From: Henckelia pumila
Lineage: Eukaryota; Streptophyta; Magnoliopsida; Lamiales; Gesneriaceae
Reading direction: 5' to 3'
DNA: 64,000 nt
Assembly: GCF_033568475.1 (NCBI RefSeq)
Contig: NC_133120.1
Location: 175,119,991-175,183,990, forward strand
Position numbers and translations under genes: made by a program. Below the pieces are notes generated by a model. That model was not told where the DNA came from and ran no database searches. It saw only the letters and a list, made by a program, of their open reading frames with translations. Positions 22,313 through 34,860 of the stretch are shown piece by piece. Position 1 is the first letter of the stretch; the number at the start of each line of letters is the position of its first letter.

Positions 22313-22326
22313 TGGTATTAGAGCCA
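22313..22326 (+). other. EPRV primer-binding site (tRNA-Met)
   Basis: TGGTATTAGAGCCA differs by one transition (C to T) from the TGGTATCAGAGC complement of initiator tRNA-Met used by caulimovirids. It lies about 20 bases before the movement protein ATG and marks position 1 of the conventional viral map. Confidence 0.85.
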
Positions 22327-22345
22327 GAAGTAAAACTACTATAAG

Positions 22346-23341
22346 ATGTCAAAAACTAACAAATCCACATCTCTTTTCGGAGAAGGATTCAAAGAAACAT
22401 GTATGTACATAAGATCTAGAAATCGAAGAAATTGAGAATAATAAAGAATATGATTTAAATATCACATTCAATCAACATAAGTTTTTAGAGATTAAGAAAC
22501 TCAAAAACGACAGTCTTCGCAAGTCGCAACAATTGCTAATCAGTCAAGGTATTTTTGCTAAAATATCTCAAACATTAAACCCAAGAAATAATCATATATT
22601 TTATTCTTTGAAAACAAAAGAAAAATCCTTACGAATAAATCTTGAACATAAAAATGAAATACTGTTACTAACAGCAACAGAAGTAGAATCAATTATGAAA
22701 CGAGCAAAAGAATATGAAAGAAATAAACTAATATATATATTTATAAATATATCGGAGGACTTGAAATAATAGTTTCAGCTCATTTCAGTGAAGGAATTGA
22801 TTCACCAATTGAAATTGTTGTACGAGATAAACGAATAAACAACTATGAAGATTTTATACTAGGAATAATTACATGAAATTTATGTTATTCAAAATTTAAA
22901 TTTTATTTATATCCACAATTCTCAGTATCTATACAAGATAAAGATATTAACAGAGTATTAACACTCGAATACCATTTTAAAAGAAAGGATCTAGTGAGAT
23001 CAGGAAATGCACCAATCAACATGCATTATGTTGTTGGATTAGCATTATCGAACAGTGTGCATTCGCATATCTCACAATCTAAAGAAATGATCGAGATTCT
23101 AACGATCTTTCAGGACATCACAAGGGTTGAGACACCCAAGAAAGTATTCATTGAAGAAATAAATTCTAACAAACAATGGAGTTCGGATTATCTTAAATTA
23201 AAGAAACATTCATCTTCATTACCTAGAAGATCATTATCATTTGCTAGAAATGATGAAGATATACTAGAAAAGATTGGAACAATGAACCAAAATATTTTTA
23301 AAATTAAACAAGCTATTGTTAATGAATCAACTACTTCGTAA
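22346..23341 (+). pseudogene. EPRV movement protein (30K superfamily), frameshifted
   Basis: The ATG is at 22346. The reading frame changes near 22420 and again near 22760, and a TGA at 22874 interrupts the conserved NL block. The segment LIYIFINISEDL near 22730, IVVRDKRINNYEDFILG near 22825 and the following block with APINMHYVVGLALS near 23010 have the pattern of 30K movement proteins, which form tubules or widen plasmodesmata for cell-to-cell spread. The final 348 bases are open to a TAA at 23339, immediately followed by the ATG of the next ORF. Confidence 0.75.
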
Positions 23342-23635
23342 ATGACATCCATAATTAAATTAGAAAAAGACTTAGAAGAATTAGAGAATATGATTAAAAA
23401 GATTAATCTAGCAATACAAGAATTAAAGAAAAATCTCAAGGAATACATTGATTTATCCACGACTAGATTTATAATAGAACGAGAAACACGTAGTAAAGAA
23501 ATATTAAGCTATCTTAAGGAATTTCTTCCAACGGATAAAGGAAAAGGGAAATTGGAAGAAGAATCACCATTTAAAATTGAATCATGGTATATAAATCCCA
23601 TCATTTATGGGAAAACTAAGTATGGAGATGTTTAG
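23342..23635 (+). CDS. EPRV small coiled-coil ORF (97 aa), virion-associated-protein-like
   Basis: It starts directly after the movement protein stop (TAAATG) and overlaps the coat ORF start by 29 bases. The N-terminal half has heptad-like Leu/Ile spacing (LEKDLEELENMIKKINLAI), predicting a coiled coil. A basic tract (TDKGKGKLEE) lies near the end. The position between movement and coat protein and the coiled coil plus basic end fit virion-associated proteins (ORF III in caulimoviruses), but no sequence-level match was made. The frame has no internal stop. Confidence 0.5.
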   Translation: MTSIIKLEKDLEELENMIKKINLAIQELKKNLKEYIDLSTTRFIIERETRSKEILSYLKEFLPTDKGKGKLEEESPFKIESWYINPIIYGKTKYGDV

Positions 23636-25003
23636 TGAAACAGATCAATCTGATTATGAACAAATAAGAATAAATACAGAAGAACTGTATCATTTGCATC
23701 AGGAATCAGAACAATATAGAGATACGGATATTTCAGAATCAGAATCAGCAGATGATTCTAGACCACAATTAACTCTACGAATGAATGTAGGGGGCAGTGG
23801 TAGTGGAACCAAAATGAAGGATTCGAATACAATAAAGACTAATATTCTGGAACATATAAAAATGTTAGAGATATTCTCCGAGAATCAAAAACATCAAGAT
23901 TTGTAAAACAAAACATTCTAGATTTAGGATGTTCTACTACTAAAGAAATAAAATCAAGGATAGATAATTGGGCAAATGAACTAACAGTACAAATTCAATT
24001 AACGTCATTATTAGATAAAAGTGAGAACGTTCAAGTATTAACTCATGGGATGATAAAAATGATATTGGTAGGCGCAGTAAGAACTTGGGATGAAAACCTA
24101 GTAATAACTAATCTACCACAAGAAATGACATGGCATCGATATTTCAACTATTTGTTGATGTCTTGTACCAAGAATTTTTAGGAGTATCAAATAATGATGC
24201 TAATTTAGTAGCCAAAAACATGGAACAAAATAGAGCAATTTTTATTCTAGATAATATCAAACTTTGTAATTTATGTTATTTAGAAGAATTTATCTGTGAT
24301 TATGAAACAAACTATTATCAGCTAATAGAAGCTGATAAAAAGGAACATTATAAATTAAGTGTTTTAATAAAATACATAATATATCAATAAATAGTAAAGA
24401 TGAATTCTTAACTAGCTCTTACGCCAAAACTTTAGGAGGAGCTATTAAATTTATCAAAAATATAATAACAAAGAAATGTCATGAAATAACGTTAAATAAA
24501 AGAATCTTCAAATCCTAAAAACAAAATAATAAACCTTGTTGTGATAAAATTGAATTCACAATAAAAGAGTATGGTTGTAAAACAAACATGTCACACAAAC
24601 ATCTAAAAAGACACAAACAAATTAAAACTAATAAACCTTATAAATCATTTAATAGAAAATTCATTCCTTATAAGAAAAATAAACTCAAAAAGAATTTCTT
24701 CAAAAAACCTTATAGAAGAAAATTCTATAGAAAGTTTGATAACAAAAAACCACTTTGCCCAAAGAGTAAAGGAAAAAATTGCACTTGGTTGTGCAATGAA
24801 AAAGGACATTATGCGAATGAATGTTCAAAACGAAACGAAAAAAAAAAGTTAAACTTCTTGAAGAATTATATACTATTGGATTTTATCCAGTAGAAACAAT
24901 TGAATTTTCATCCGATGATGAAAATATTTATTACCTTGATGAATCAAGTGAATCAGATTTAGAATCAAATTCCACATTTGATGATTCAAAGAGAATAATG
25001 ACT

Positions 25004-25012
<9 letters not shown>
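23607..25012 (+). pseudogene. EPRV coat protein with zinc knuckle, several frameshifts
   Basis: Five frame segments follow one another: 23607-23906 (acidic N-terminus, SETDQSDYEQ), about 23915-24160 (core), 24130-24390 (DNIKLCNLCYLEEFICDYE), 24588-24890 (basic Lys/Arg arm) and 24850-25012 (acidic C-terminus ESSESDLES). The zinc knuckle CNEKGHYANEC near 24795, preceded by further Cys, is the caulimovirid coat signature for RNA packaging. One frameshift coincides with an A10 run near 24840. Acidic termini flanking a basic arm are usual for this family. Confidence 0.8.

Positions 25013-25044
<32 letters not shown>
25011..25044 (+). repeat. A33 tract at the right border of the viral insert
   Basis: An uninterrupted run of A follows the coat stop. 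A shorter run (A8, preceded by T8) lies at the left border near 17992-18008. Confidence 0.9.
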
Positions 25045-25045
<1 letters not shown>

Positions 25046-26015
25046 CATTTTCGAAAATAGAGAGTTCAAACAAAGATTTTGATAGATAGGGATTAAAGAA
25101 CAAATGAAACTTGGAATTGGGGAGTTATTGCAAGTTTGCCCTTGGAAAATAATAATAATTACAATTACGTTCACACCAGCTACTTTGACTTCAACCACCG
25201 CACTTGTAATTTGTAATCCAATTGTACGAACCTCTTCCGAGGACAAGCTAATTTGACATTAAAGGTTGAATTAGATTCATCTTTAAAAATAAAATACGAA
25301 TAACAATGTCTTCAAAGAGAGATGAAACCGACGAACAAATCAAAGTTCAAATGTAAGTTTAATTCAAATCAAATGAATCACACTCGAGCTCTTGCATTAA
25401 ATCGGGTTAACACTGAAGCCCAAATTAATTTATTTTCAGGTGGAGTATATCTATCATGAGCTCAAACTGTGTAAAAAGTACATTCAATTTGCACCCGAAG
25501 TCGAAATCGTTTAGAACCATACAAACGCACATGGTTCTATTAAAGCTTGGTGCACATATTAGTAGCAACATTCTGTGCCTACATTTGTAAATTTAAATAA
25601 AATAAACATAACATTAATATATTGAACAGAAAAATTCTTCTGGAGACCACATGTCAACTGGAAAACTGAAATGCATCCATCAAGTGAGGATCGATTTTTA
25701 CGGCCAAAAGAATATGGTACAAACCGAACATGGTTCAGTAATGCTCTCTAGAAAACTGTGATGTAACTGAAGGAGAAAATTTGTATCAATATTCCAAAAT
25801 TCATTCTACTCTTTACAACCAGCACAGTGATAATTTGCGGTAGATTCACATGGGAATTATATCTTACTCGGAATATTACGCCATCAGGGAACGTATTTGC
25901 ACCAGTCCTGCAACCGAATCCAGAAACTGAGAACACTGCATATTTGTTTATACGAAAAATTCTCAAGCACTTGTTGGCGTAATTTGTTGTTTAAAGAGCA
26001 CCCTTGTGGACTCGC
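25045..26015. other. Intergenic and UBP25-like 3' flank; no supported gene
   Basis: It probably contains the 3' UTR of the minus-strand protease gene. A short plus-strand frame starts at 25304 (MSSKRDETDEQIKVQ), followed by a GTAAGT and later a TTTTCAG. It is too small and unrecognised to call a gene. Confidence 0.5.
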
Positions 26016-28019
26016 TTAAATTCCGGATGATTGCTTTTCTTGGCTAAACAATCTGAGACGTTCGATCAGTCTTTCCTTGAGGGATTCAGGAACTTTAGAA
26101 ATAAAATTTCGCTTAGCATGTGAAATCAATAATCTCCTGCACAACCACCAGGTAGAATGTTTTGATTGGATGTTCCAAAGTGAATTCAAGAAACAAATAC
26201 AGGTAGAACTGTAGAAATAGATCCTGTTTTCTATGTATATCCTGAATTAATGTATAGTGAAACAATTAACATTGTTTGCAGTTTAATGTATGTCAGAATC
26301 CACCAATGCAATCCATAGTTACAAATGGTGATAAGTAATCAAGCAAACCGCGGGAAACTAATTGTTGAGAGTTGACCAACATTCCACACTGGTGAAGAAA
26401 ATATTTACAATAAAAGAAAAGCACATGAAGACGAGTGCACCATGAAAAGGACATGCCATAGCTCGTCTCACGAAGAAACAGGAAGATTACATCTATTGTC
26501 TGGAAGAAAGAACCCTTTATAGTGGGCCCAGGTCAAAATTCAAAAAATGCAACAGCATCTATGTTTTCAGGCCATTCCTACTAAGGCAAAACCAAGAGAG
26601 GAAATTGATGGACATTTCTGGATACCTTGTGAACAGTGGTGCATCGGGCCTCATAGAGCCTGAGGCGCAAGTTGAGGTGTGTGCCTTGTCAACGTAAGGC
26701 ATACCAGGTATAAATTTTGAATTGTATATTTACTAAAATATATTCATTTAATAAAGGATGGCTAGTGAATTGCTGAAACGAGGTAAAAGATTGGGCTTCT
26801 TTTACGCGGCAGCGCATAGGAGAAAGCATTCGAGGATGGCTATAATTGCTCGATAAAAACAAAAGGGATAAAGAAGACGGACAGCGTGTAATTCAATTAA
26901 GAAAAAAAGAAACAAATAAATCGTGTGCATGAACCGCCCATGGTGATTTGTCAAAAAATAAACAAAAGCAGTTACACCTTAGTTTGCTGAGGCGTGCCTG
27001 CAAGGGCAGAGCAGAGGCGCCAGGCTGAACCCTGCGCCTAGGTGCAGCCAGGTGCTCAATTTAAACAAATATGAAGTGGTGCTCACGGAAAAGAAAACTT
27101 ACAACCCAAGAGACTAGAGCAACATGAAAAGTTCTAAACATTGCATTGGTCAATATGCTCAGTCATTATCAGAGACTGGGTAATTTTAATTATTCATTGG
27201 CATTCATTCAACTTGAAAGCTCCAGCCTCATCTGATTCTTGACGAAACAGAATCTCTATATTTATCAGAGGAAGGCTTCCAAAAAGAACTAATTTTCATA
27301 TTTTTTATTAAGGTACTGGATTCTTCAAGCAATAATAACCTGTTAGTCACCACTTATCTTGTTTTGCTAAGCTGATTCGGCCAAGAGAGTTCACCCCAAC
27401 AATCTTTATCTTCCTCAAAAAGCTACTTCACAATCACAACTGCCTATCTGTGGGGTGTCATTTCCAGGAGCTGAGATCATTCCTGGCCTCATCATTTATG
27501 GCGACTATTTCGCATGTTCTCCAGAAAGGTGGTGTCGCTCATCAAGAGTGTTGTGACATGGACGCATGATTGTATCTTCGGTCTTATAAAAGTGTTGATG
27601 AGTCATACGAATTTAGGAACATGTAGTTAGATTGAATCACTCTTAAATCTTAATCCTCTCAAAGCCCTAGTGTATAATCCCCAATTTACACATTATTGTC
27701 CCCATTCATTTGTTATGAAATGAAGCCCCACCACCGTATGATGTGACTTCTATTTAAAGCTTGACTACCTCGTCATGACTTTTATTCATTTGTCATGAAA
27801 TGACTGGATATTTTTTATTTTAAGAAGAAATTTTCTATGACTTGCTAGAGAGGCAGAGTTGAAAACTCAAATAAAATGTTCATTTCAAATTACTCATTTT
27901 AGGAATATTTGGCCACTCATAATTCCATCTACATTTTTGGTTACATAGTTTTTTCCAATTTAAGTATGTTTCATATTATTCTCCCCTAAGGCTTTCAAAT
28001 TGTGCTCTTTGATTTCATC

Positions 28020-28050
<31 letters not shown>

Positions 28051-31000
28051 TTCTCTCCTAAGATCTGTTTTTCACAATTTTCGATACCAAGGAGAGGAAG
28101 GAGGAACAAGTCAATCTATCCCTGAAGAAAATGGAACATGAAGCCTCCATCTTGAAGGTAATACACGAGGAGAAAAGAAAGCCCTTCTCATTCTTTGTCA
28201 AACCAAAAATAGTAAAAGGGAAACACACATTATTGTGGTTCAAACAACCCCAGTTTCCTCCATCTTTTCCGACCAAATTAGAAGGTAAACAACCCTCCCA
28301 CGCTCCCCCTTCTCTGGTCCAAGGTCCACCCACAGACCCCTTGTAATAAAATTGTTTAGCTCCATTTGTCAGCTACTCGTAAATAAAATGCAGCACACCA
28401 AGGACTAGTATCATCAAAGATAAAAATGCTAACTAGTTAATTAGCATAGAAAGCACCAGAAAGCTTACTTGTTATCATAGTCACTCGACACACTATTGCC
28501 ATCTGCTTGACACGACTTTTTACTTGCACGCATGAAACTATAAACTTCATCAGACCATCCACACGATCGTAGAATTAATGAAGCTTCTTTCCCGAGCCTG
28601 AGAAACACCACAGCATGAATTGCAAACCATTTTTAAAAAAAGGTAACGAGTAACATAAACTTCACAGCACCCAAATTACAAGAAGTTGTCAAGTTCTGAA
28701 CTTCAATTTGGCACGAGGCAACTTGCAGTAAATCTAGAAAATTACTTTGATGTTTCTACTTCATATCTAGAAAAATAACAAACAAGCCTCAACAGAACTA
28801 AGCTTTGCCTGTGAAGGACACATTGACCACTCACACCAAGCACCAATCTCCACAAACCAATTATAGGGTTTATTGGCTTAAGAATAAAAGATACCCAGCA
28901 ATCATAAATCAACAATAAAAGAGAGAAAAGGACATGAATCTTAAGATCCATATACAATAACAAAATCTGAATGAACTAAACTTGGGTTGAAAAACACTCT
29001 GGCAATACAAAGTGCAGTACATGGATAGATGCCAGGAAAGAGCAGGCTATAGACAAACTAAAAACCTAGTAGCTGATATCAAAGGACATATTTTTCACAC
29101 TTCAAGAACTTACGAGTACGTATAAAATAAAGATTAAAATACACCCAAGAATTTTCACAATTTAGAACAGTTGAACGAAAAATTAAAGTTAAAATGACAA
29201 TCACAAAACAATAGCATAATCAAACTTCTTTGACAATGATAATGAGCACAAGAAAATAAAAAGGAAATTGGTAAATTAGCAGTGACATACCGCTCCTTGA
29301 ATGCTTCCACTGCCACACGAGATTGATCATCTCTGGCGAGCAAAATGCATGGCTGATTGATTTCCATCTTTCTTTTCATGCTTGATTTCTTAGAGGAGCC
29401 CATGACGCTTCCATTCCGAAAATCCTGACAGTCTACACTTTTTGGCGATGATATAAGAGTATCGTTATCATTATTTTCACAAAAACCTCCCTCCAATGGA
29501 TTAGCTGCAATAGGCCCATTCTTCCCGTTGCAAATTTCTAAAGATTTCACAGCTGTTGGAATTTCAGTGCCTTCTGAATCCTTGCTTAAACCGTTCCTCT
29601 CATTTCCTCCTGACTCATTTTTTTGTTTTTCCACTGAAATAGAGGATACTGCTGTCTTGCTAGAATCCTCCTTCAGATCTTTCTTCAAAATAGAAATCTT
29701 AATATTGCCAGCAGCAAGGAGCCGGTTGGTACTCCCATTGATGCTAAGCTTCCTTTGTGAACAAGAATTCCCTTGATCGACCTTAGATTTGGTTGAATTG
29801 TTTGTCTGAGCATGATGAACAGAAGACTGAATCTCGTTGCAGTGTTCCATCAGCACGCCTGACTTCTGGATTGTAGAAGACTTACTTAAATTAAAACCAA
29901 GGGAAGTGGTTGAAATATTTGTCTTGGAATGCTGGTGAGAAACTTTCTCACTAATTGGTCTCTGTATACCACCAGGTTTTTGGATTGTGGTTGTTTTAAT
30001 TCCACTAGACCCAAGGGAATTCGTTGAATTAATACTAAAATCATGATGGGTTGAAATAAGACTCATGCTAACTGGTTTTCCAGAACCTATCCTTTGAACA
30101 GGAAAAAATCTATTCCCATTCGACTCGAGGGAATCGGGTGAGTTAGTTGTCTCAGTGTGTTGGTTTGAACTTTGTTTCATAAAAACTGTTTTCTGTATGC
30201 AATTTGACTTTTTGATTGTAGGTGTCATACGTCCATTTGACTCATGGGACTTTAATCCATTGGCAATCAACCCAACCTTAGCTCGTGGCTTTGGTTTCCT
30301 ACGAGAGAAGAACAGGATATAGACCTTCTCCGACAAAACCTCCTGAAGGGTTGAGACTGAGACATATGAATCATTGCAGCAGTACCAGTGACCAAATGCA
30401 TCCTGAAAAAAGAAGACATTACGTGAAAATTCCTGCTTAATAAGAACCAATATCAAGAAATAGACAAAAACATAATCAGACCTTGATGTATGCATAGTAG
30501 TGCCCAGAATCAGAAGAACATCCAGAATGTACAATAGTTCCAAAAAGATCATACTCCGGATACTGATCCTGCAATGTAAAACATATTTCAACACAAAAGG
30601 CAAAATCATAGGATAACATAAAAAATGCATCATCTGAGGAAACTATAGATAACACAGAAACTTGAATGTAAGGAAAGTTCCAATGTCATCTAGAACAATA
30701 TCTCCCATTTACTACACGCATAGAAAAATAGCTTCAACAATATGTCAATGATTTCTCAAGAGAAAAACTACATCCATCCAGAATAAAATTTTAGTTAAGA
30801 AACATCACCAATTATGTCTACAACTATGTATGAAATGTGCGACTCCCAGTGGATTCAATATTTCAAACTAAATGGTGGCTAGAAAGCAGACTGCGATAAA
30901 TGTTTTATCTGCTGAGTGTGATTGAAAAAACACTTATTTTACAACGCATTGCATCTTTACAGAATTTATGGCCAATTAAGCTTTCCATAAATTTTTCATT

Positions 31001-34000
31001 CTCTAGATAACCAAAAACATCCATATAATCTTCAAATTGTTTCCCATACATATATTTTTGTCTCATTTTAACATCCATGATACAGTGCTGGTTCTAAAAT
31101 ATGGTTTTACTGTTCCAAACTATATTTTTATTTTTAAATTCTATTCCAACCCGATATGTTAAGATCAATAAATTACAAAATAACTACATGATAAAGAAAA
31201 ACTAACTAAACTACAATAAATAACCTAATACAGTTCGACATGGCATGACAAATACAGTATTACAGTAGAAAAAAGATAACCAAACATGTTGCATTCCCCA
31301 ACATAAATTCTGTAAGTACATTCCAAGAAATGTTTATTGGCTTTCCTGGAAATACAGTAAGCATAACTAGACATAATCTTAGTTTCTCGAGGAAATTTGT
31401 AGGATGAAAACAACAAAGAATTCAACCATCAATAAAGTAAGATTAAAAATTTATGCTTTAATGATAAAAAGCATACTTCCATCTGAATATGGCTGCAAAG
31501 AGAAAAGTAAGCAGATTAAAGAGAAGTGAATGTAAAGAAAGACCAAAATAGGTGGTATGAGTGCCACTCAAAGCTCAAATTGATTGAGCATAAAAAGTAG
31601 AGAGGACAAGAAAACATGACAGAGCCACAGAAACATCATTAGACACCACTGCAGAGAGCAACAAACAGGAGAATCAAAGCAGGAGCCATTTTCCAATGCC
31701 AAGGTCAAACAGAACATTGAAGTCCATTATGTGGGTTCCATATAAGCAATCAATATAAATGGAGTAATCAAAATCCTGGGGATTCTAAACAAAAATGAAT
31801 ATGAACATCTCGGGGAAGAGTTATTTCAACACTACAAGAATGGTAGATTTAACTACGCAATAGAAGAGTTGTTAAGCAACAAGCAAAGTTGCTAATTAAA
31901 TGGGAAGCACAACATATAGGACGAAAGAAATGGGACCTGCTGAGAAGACTAAAAAAACATCATTTTGACGTTATCATTCTCTTTTAGGCCGAGGGGAAAC
32001 GAAGAAGAAAAGCATACAAAACTATCATTTCAGAATATTTTTCACAACATACCTGGCTTGCTTTAGACATGTAGCTTGAAAGAACTAACATCTCCTCAAA
32101 TGCAATGGGTTTATCAACCTTCCCACCATATAAGCCCTCAAACCTCTATTAAAAAAGAAAAAAAACAATATACAGAGTTCACAACCACATTTAGCCAAAA
32201 TGGAAACAATAAAAGTCAAAAACTACATTCAGAATGCTAACACACCTTTAATTGGACAACAAATATATTTGGAGCCTCGAGTATTGACATTTGCTTCCTT
32301 GCTGTTACCAACTCCTTGCAACTACAAAAGTATCAACTATTCCTTATTACTCCACCAAAGCGAAAACTTTAATATAGCATGCATGCACCGCCAACATCCA
32401 GGCGTAATTAGTCACTTATGTCCCAGGGAACAGCAAAAAACGATTCGGGTAAAAATCACTGCCCCGAATTTTCATTATGCAATTCTATCATTATATGAAT
32501 TTTGAACGAATTAATTTTTAACTCAAATTTTGAGAAATTGATATTATACACGTTTCCAAGTATCCATGTCGATGTTGAAGAAGCTACGAAATAACATGCA
32601 TAAAATAAAAAGAATATATGCAACTTTCATCTCATCAAGTTGTTTGTAAGACACTTCTTTGTAATCCAAGAGTTATCAAACTTACTCAATTCATCCAACC
32701 CATTCTAGAACATTGATTAGCATATCACTTGAACTATCTTGATAAGGAGAGGAATCTTTTAGTGTTTCAGTCTTTCAGATTCTACAACCAGAAATTATTA
32801 CATCATCTAAATGGCCGAGCTTTAATTGAAAAATAAAAGAACGTCAAATGATATAGTCAACTGCAATGAATATTTTTAAGTTAAAAAAAACCAATGAAAA
32901 TGAATGTAAACCAAATATTAAAATTCTAACAACTAAAAATAAATTTTTTAACTTTGATTTCTTTCTTTACCAAATACTATGTCGTAATGGCTTACTTTTG
33001 AGAAATTGAGGACTGACCAATTGAAGGAGGATAAACTATTGACGCATTTTTAAAATTTTGAAACTTTTTTGTAACTTCTCACTTTTTTCCGCACAGGATC
33101 AACAACACCAAAAAGAATTCTTGAAAACTGAGGATGGCCAGTTGACTCCCCTCAAGTCTCTGCCACTACTAACGCGTCTTTCTTTTAAGAATCATATGCA
33201 CAAGAAAGAAACAGTCAGAACTAGATAATTAATGCATGCAGTAGGATTGACAAAGTTCAAAATACTAACTTATCACACTTGTATTTGTTACTTCCTTCCA
33301 AAATCTCGGGTTGGAAAAACTTCTGCAAGGCGTCTTTCAGGGATCCACTATGCAAAATGTCAAGACTTAAATCCATTATCTCATCAACCTTATTCGACTC
33401 GGTTCCACATGACAAACACTTCACTTGACTTTGAAAAGCTCCCCCAAATATCTCCTTGACCACCGTTTCCCCACCCCCACCAGTATCCACTCCATTGGCA
33501 CCATTCCTGGCCTTTTGCTGCAGTTGCAACTTCTTCAACCTCAAGCATGTGTTGTGGCAAGCATCAATCACATATCGCAAAAATTCATGTGCATCCTCTT
33601 GCCTCCCTGGACGAAAATGCTCAGCATATATCCTCAAACAGCTGTTTATTTTTAATGGTGCATCTGAGGCAGCATCACTACTCAAAGAGCGAGTAATTCG
33701 TTTCTCCAATATGCAGAAAGGACACTCGCCCTTTTTCTCCTTTGTTGGCACCAAATCACCTAAAAAAAATGAACACTATAAGCAACATGCATGCATGTAA
33801 ATAAAACAGTTTACTTTCAAATATGTTTAATAAAGCAGAATCAACAAATACCCAAACACATCAAGTCCTACATAATCGGGAATTCCATGAGATAAAAAAT
33901 TATAGAGTAAAAACAGTGAGTACTACTTGGAAGTTATTTCCATTTCATGTAACAAACTCATATCATCCGCGTAAATATTTGCTATTACGATGTTAACTTC

Positions 34001-34506
34001 CAGTCTTCAAGCTCACGCTGCCTTTCTCTTGGCGAGGTGAGTTTTAACTTTTAATAACATAATCAAAAGCTTATGTCACCATAAGAAGAATGCACTGAGG
34101 TTTTTAGTTTGAATCTCTCAGCAGTCAGCATATGACTCCCAAACGGACAGTGCAGTTCTTGAGGTAAAACATGAATTTGTGTATGCACACACGAAAATGT
34201 CAAACACACAATCAGGGGCAACATGAGGGGAAAGATGAAAAAATAAAAAAAGCAAGTAACAATGTAAATATACATACAAGTAGAAGAGTGGAGGAATCGA
34301 AGGCAGAAATTAGCGAGAGGAGGCGTGTAAGTGAGGCACTGAAGAACGGAGTTGAGGTAGCAGCTGTTGCCCAAATTCCGGAGCCCTAGAGGCGGACCGC
34401 CGTGCTTGCGCTTTTCAGACTTGAGAAGGTTCGGCTGCCACGTCATCTGCACCGTGCCCATTAACCACCCTCCGTTGCCGCCGCACCATTGGTCGCCGTC
34501 AGACAC
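26016..34506 (-). CDS. UBP25: Ubiquitin-specific protease, UBP25-like, 8 exons
   Basis: Cysteine deubiquitinase (USP family) that removes ubiquitin from proteins. Exons 5' to 3' on minus: 34506-34278, 33759-33270, 32321-32246, 32145-32053, 30568-30482, 30402-29291, 28597-28469, 26136-26016. All borders are GT-AG, summing to 2337 nt and 778 aa. Seen in order: Cys box [15 protein letters not shown] (Cys49), [12 protein letters not shown]2C pairs ([14 protein letters not shown] formed across a splice), [11 protein letters not shown], and His box SGHYYAYIK (His319) followed by HWYCCNDS. The domain ends by about 345. A long Ser/Asn/Thr-rich tail and a conserved-looking end ([24 protein letters not shown]) follow. 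The N-terminus (QMTWQPNLL before [13 protein letters not shown]) resembles Arabidopsis UBP25 as I remember it. Met1 is the first in frame; Met16 or Met21 could also be used. The last intron is 2.3 kb. Subfamily is less certain than family. Confidence 0.9.
28018..28048. repeat. Poly-A tract in last intron of the UBP25-like gene
   Basis: About 27 consecutive A, sitting in the 2.3-kb intron 26137-28468. The rest of the intron shows no gene. A G+C-richer stretch near 26640-27060 with repeated GAGGCG/GGCGCC words may be an old small transposon but is unassigned. Confidence 0.7.
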
Positions 34507-34605
34507 CGCCGCGATCGCATCGCCCGCTCGCCCAACCCGCCTTCTCTATGCTTCTCCGTTCGTGTTTCGGCTGAGGATTTTTTATTATTATTTCTCTATA
34601 TTTTT
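34507..34605 (-). promoter_or_regulatory. Proximal 5' region of the UBP25-like gene
   Basis: About 100 bases between the start codon and the tandem duplication; G+C-rich next to the ATG and pyrimidine/AT-rich beyond. No clear TATA box was identified on the minus strand. The 5' UTR boundary is unknown. Confidence 0.4.
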
Positions 34606-34860
34606 CATTTGTAATATAACTCACTTTCGTACCCAACTATTAAGTGACACTCATCTATGGCATACCAATATATCATTCATCTCGTCCATTGAATGATTCA
34701 TTTGTAATATAACCCACTTTCCGTACCCAACTATTAAGTGACACTCATCTATGGCATACCAATATATCATTCATCTCGTCCATTGAATGATTGTCATCTC
34801 ATAATCTCATAGGTGGATATGGAGTACCAATATATCATTCATCTCATCCATTAAATGATT
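34606..34860. repeat. 93-bp tandem duplication upstream of the UBP25-like gene
   Basis: 34606-34698 and 34699-34791 are nearly identical (CATTTGTAATATAAC ... CCATTGAATGATT, period 93). A partial third unit (ACCAATATATCATTCATCTC) lies near 34828-34860. The array starts about 100 bp upstream of the start codon. Confidence 0.85.

Larger units (their letters stand above)
17999..25044 (+). mobile_element. Endogenous pararetrovirus (Caulimoviridae), genome-length, circularly permuted
   Basis: Gene order along the plus strand is protease-RT-RNase H, transactivator-like, TATA promoter, two small ORFs, tRNA-Met PBS, movement protein, small coiled-coil ORF, coat protein. In a circular genome this is the standard six-ORF caulimovirid order (as in Caulimovirus and Soymovirus) opened between coat protein and pol. 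Every expected function is present once in about 7.0 kb, so the insert is one genome with its break at that junction. The left edge has an 8-A run just before pol, the right edge a 33-A run just after the coat protein. There is no integrase, as expected. All major genes carry stops or frameshifts, so it is an inactive fossil. Genus is not assigned. Confidence 0.85.

Noticed and set aside
25304..25460. Possible two-exon mini-gene (MSSKRDETDEQIKVQ, GTAAGT, TTTTCAG)
   Set aside because: Splice-like words and a short frame only. The downstream part has no recognisable protein and soon ends.
26640..27070. G+C-richer words (GAGGCG, GGCGCC) in the last intron of the UBP25-like gene
   Set aside because: They may be a relic of a small transposon, but no terminal repeats or target duplication could be defined.
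29528..29776. 82-codon plus-strand frame
   Set aside because: It is antisense shadow of the large sixth exon of the ubiquitin-specific protease gene.
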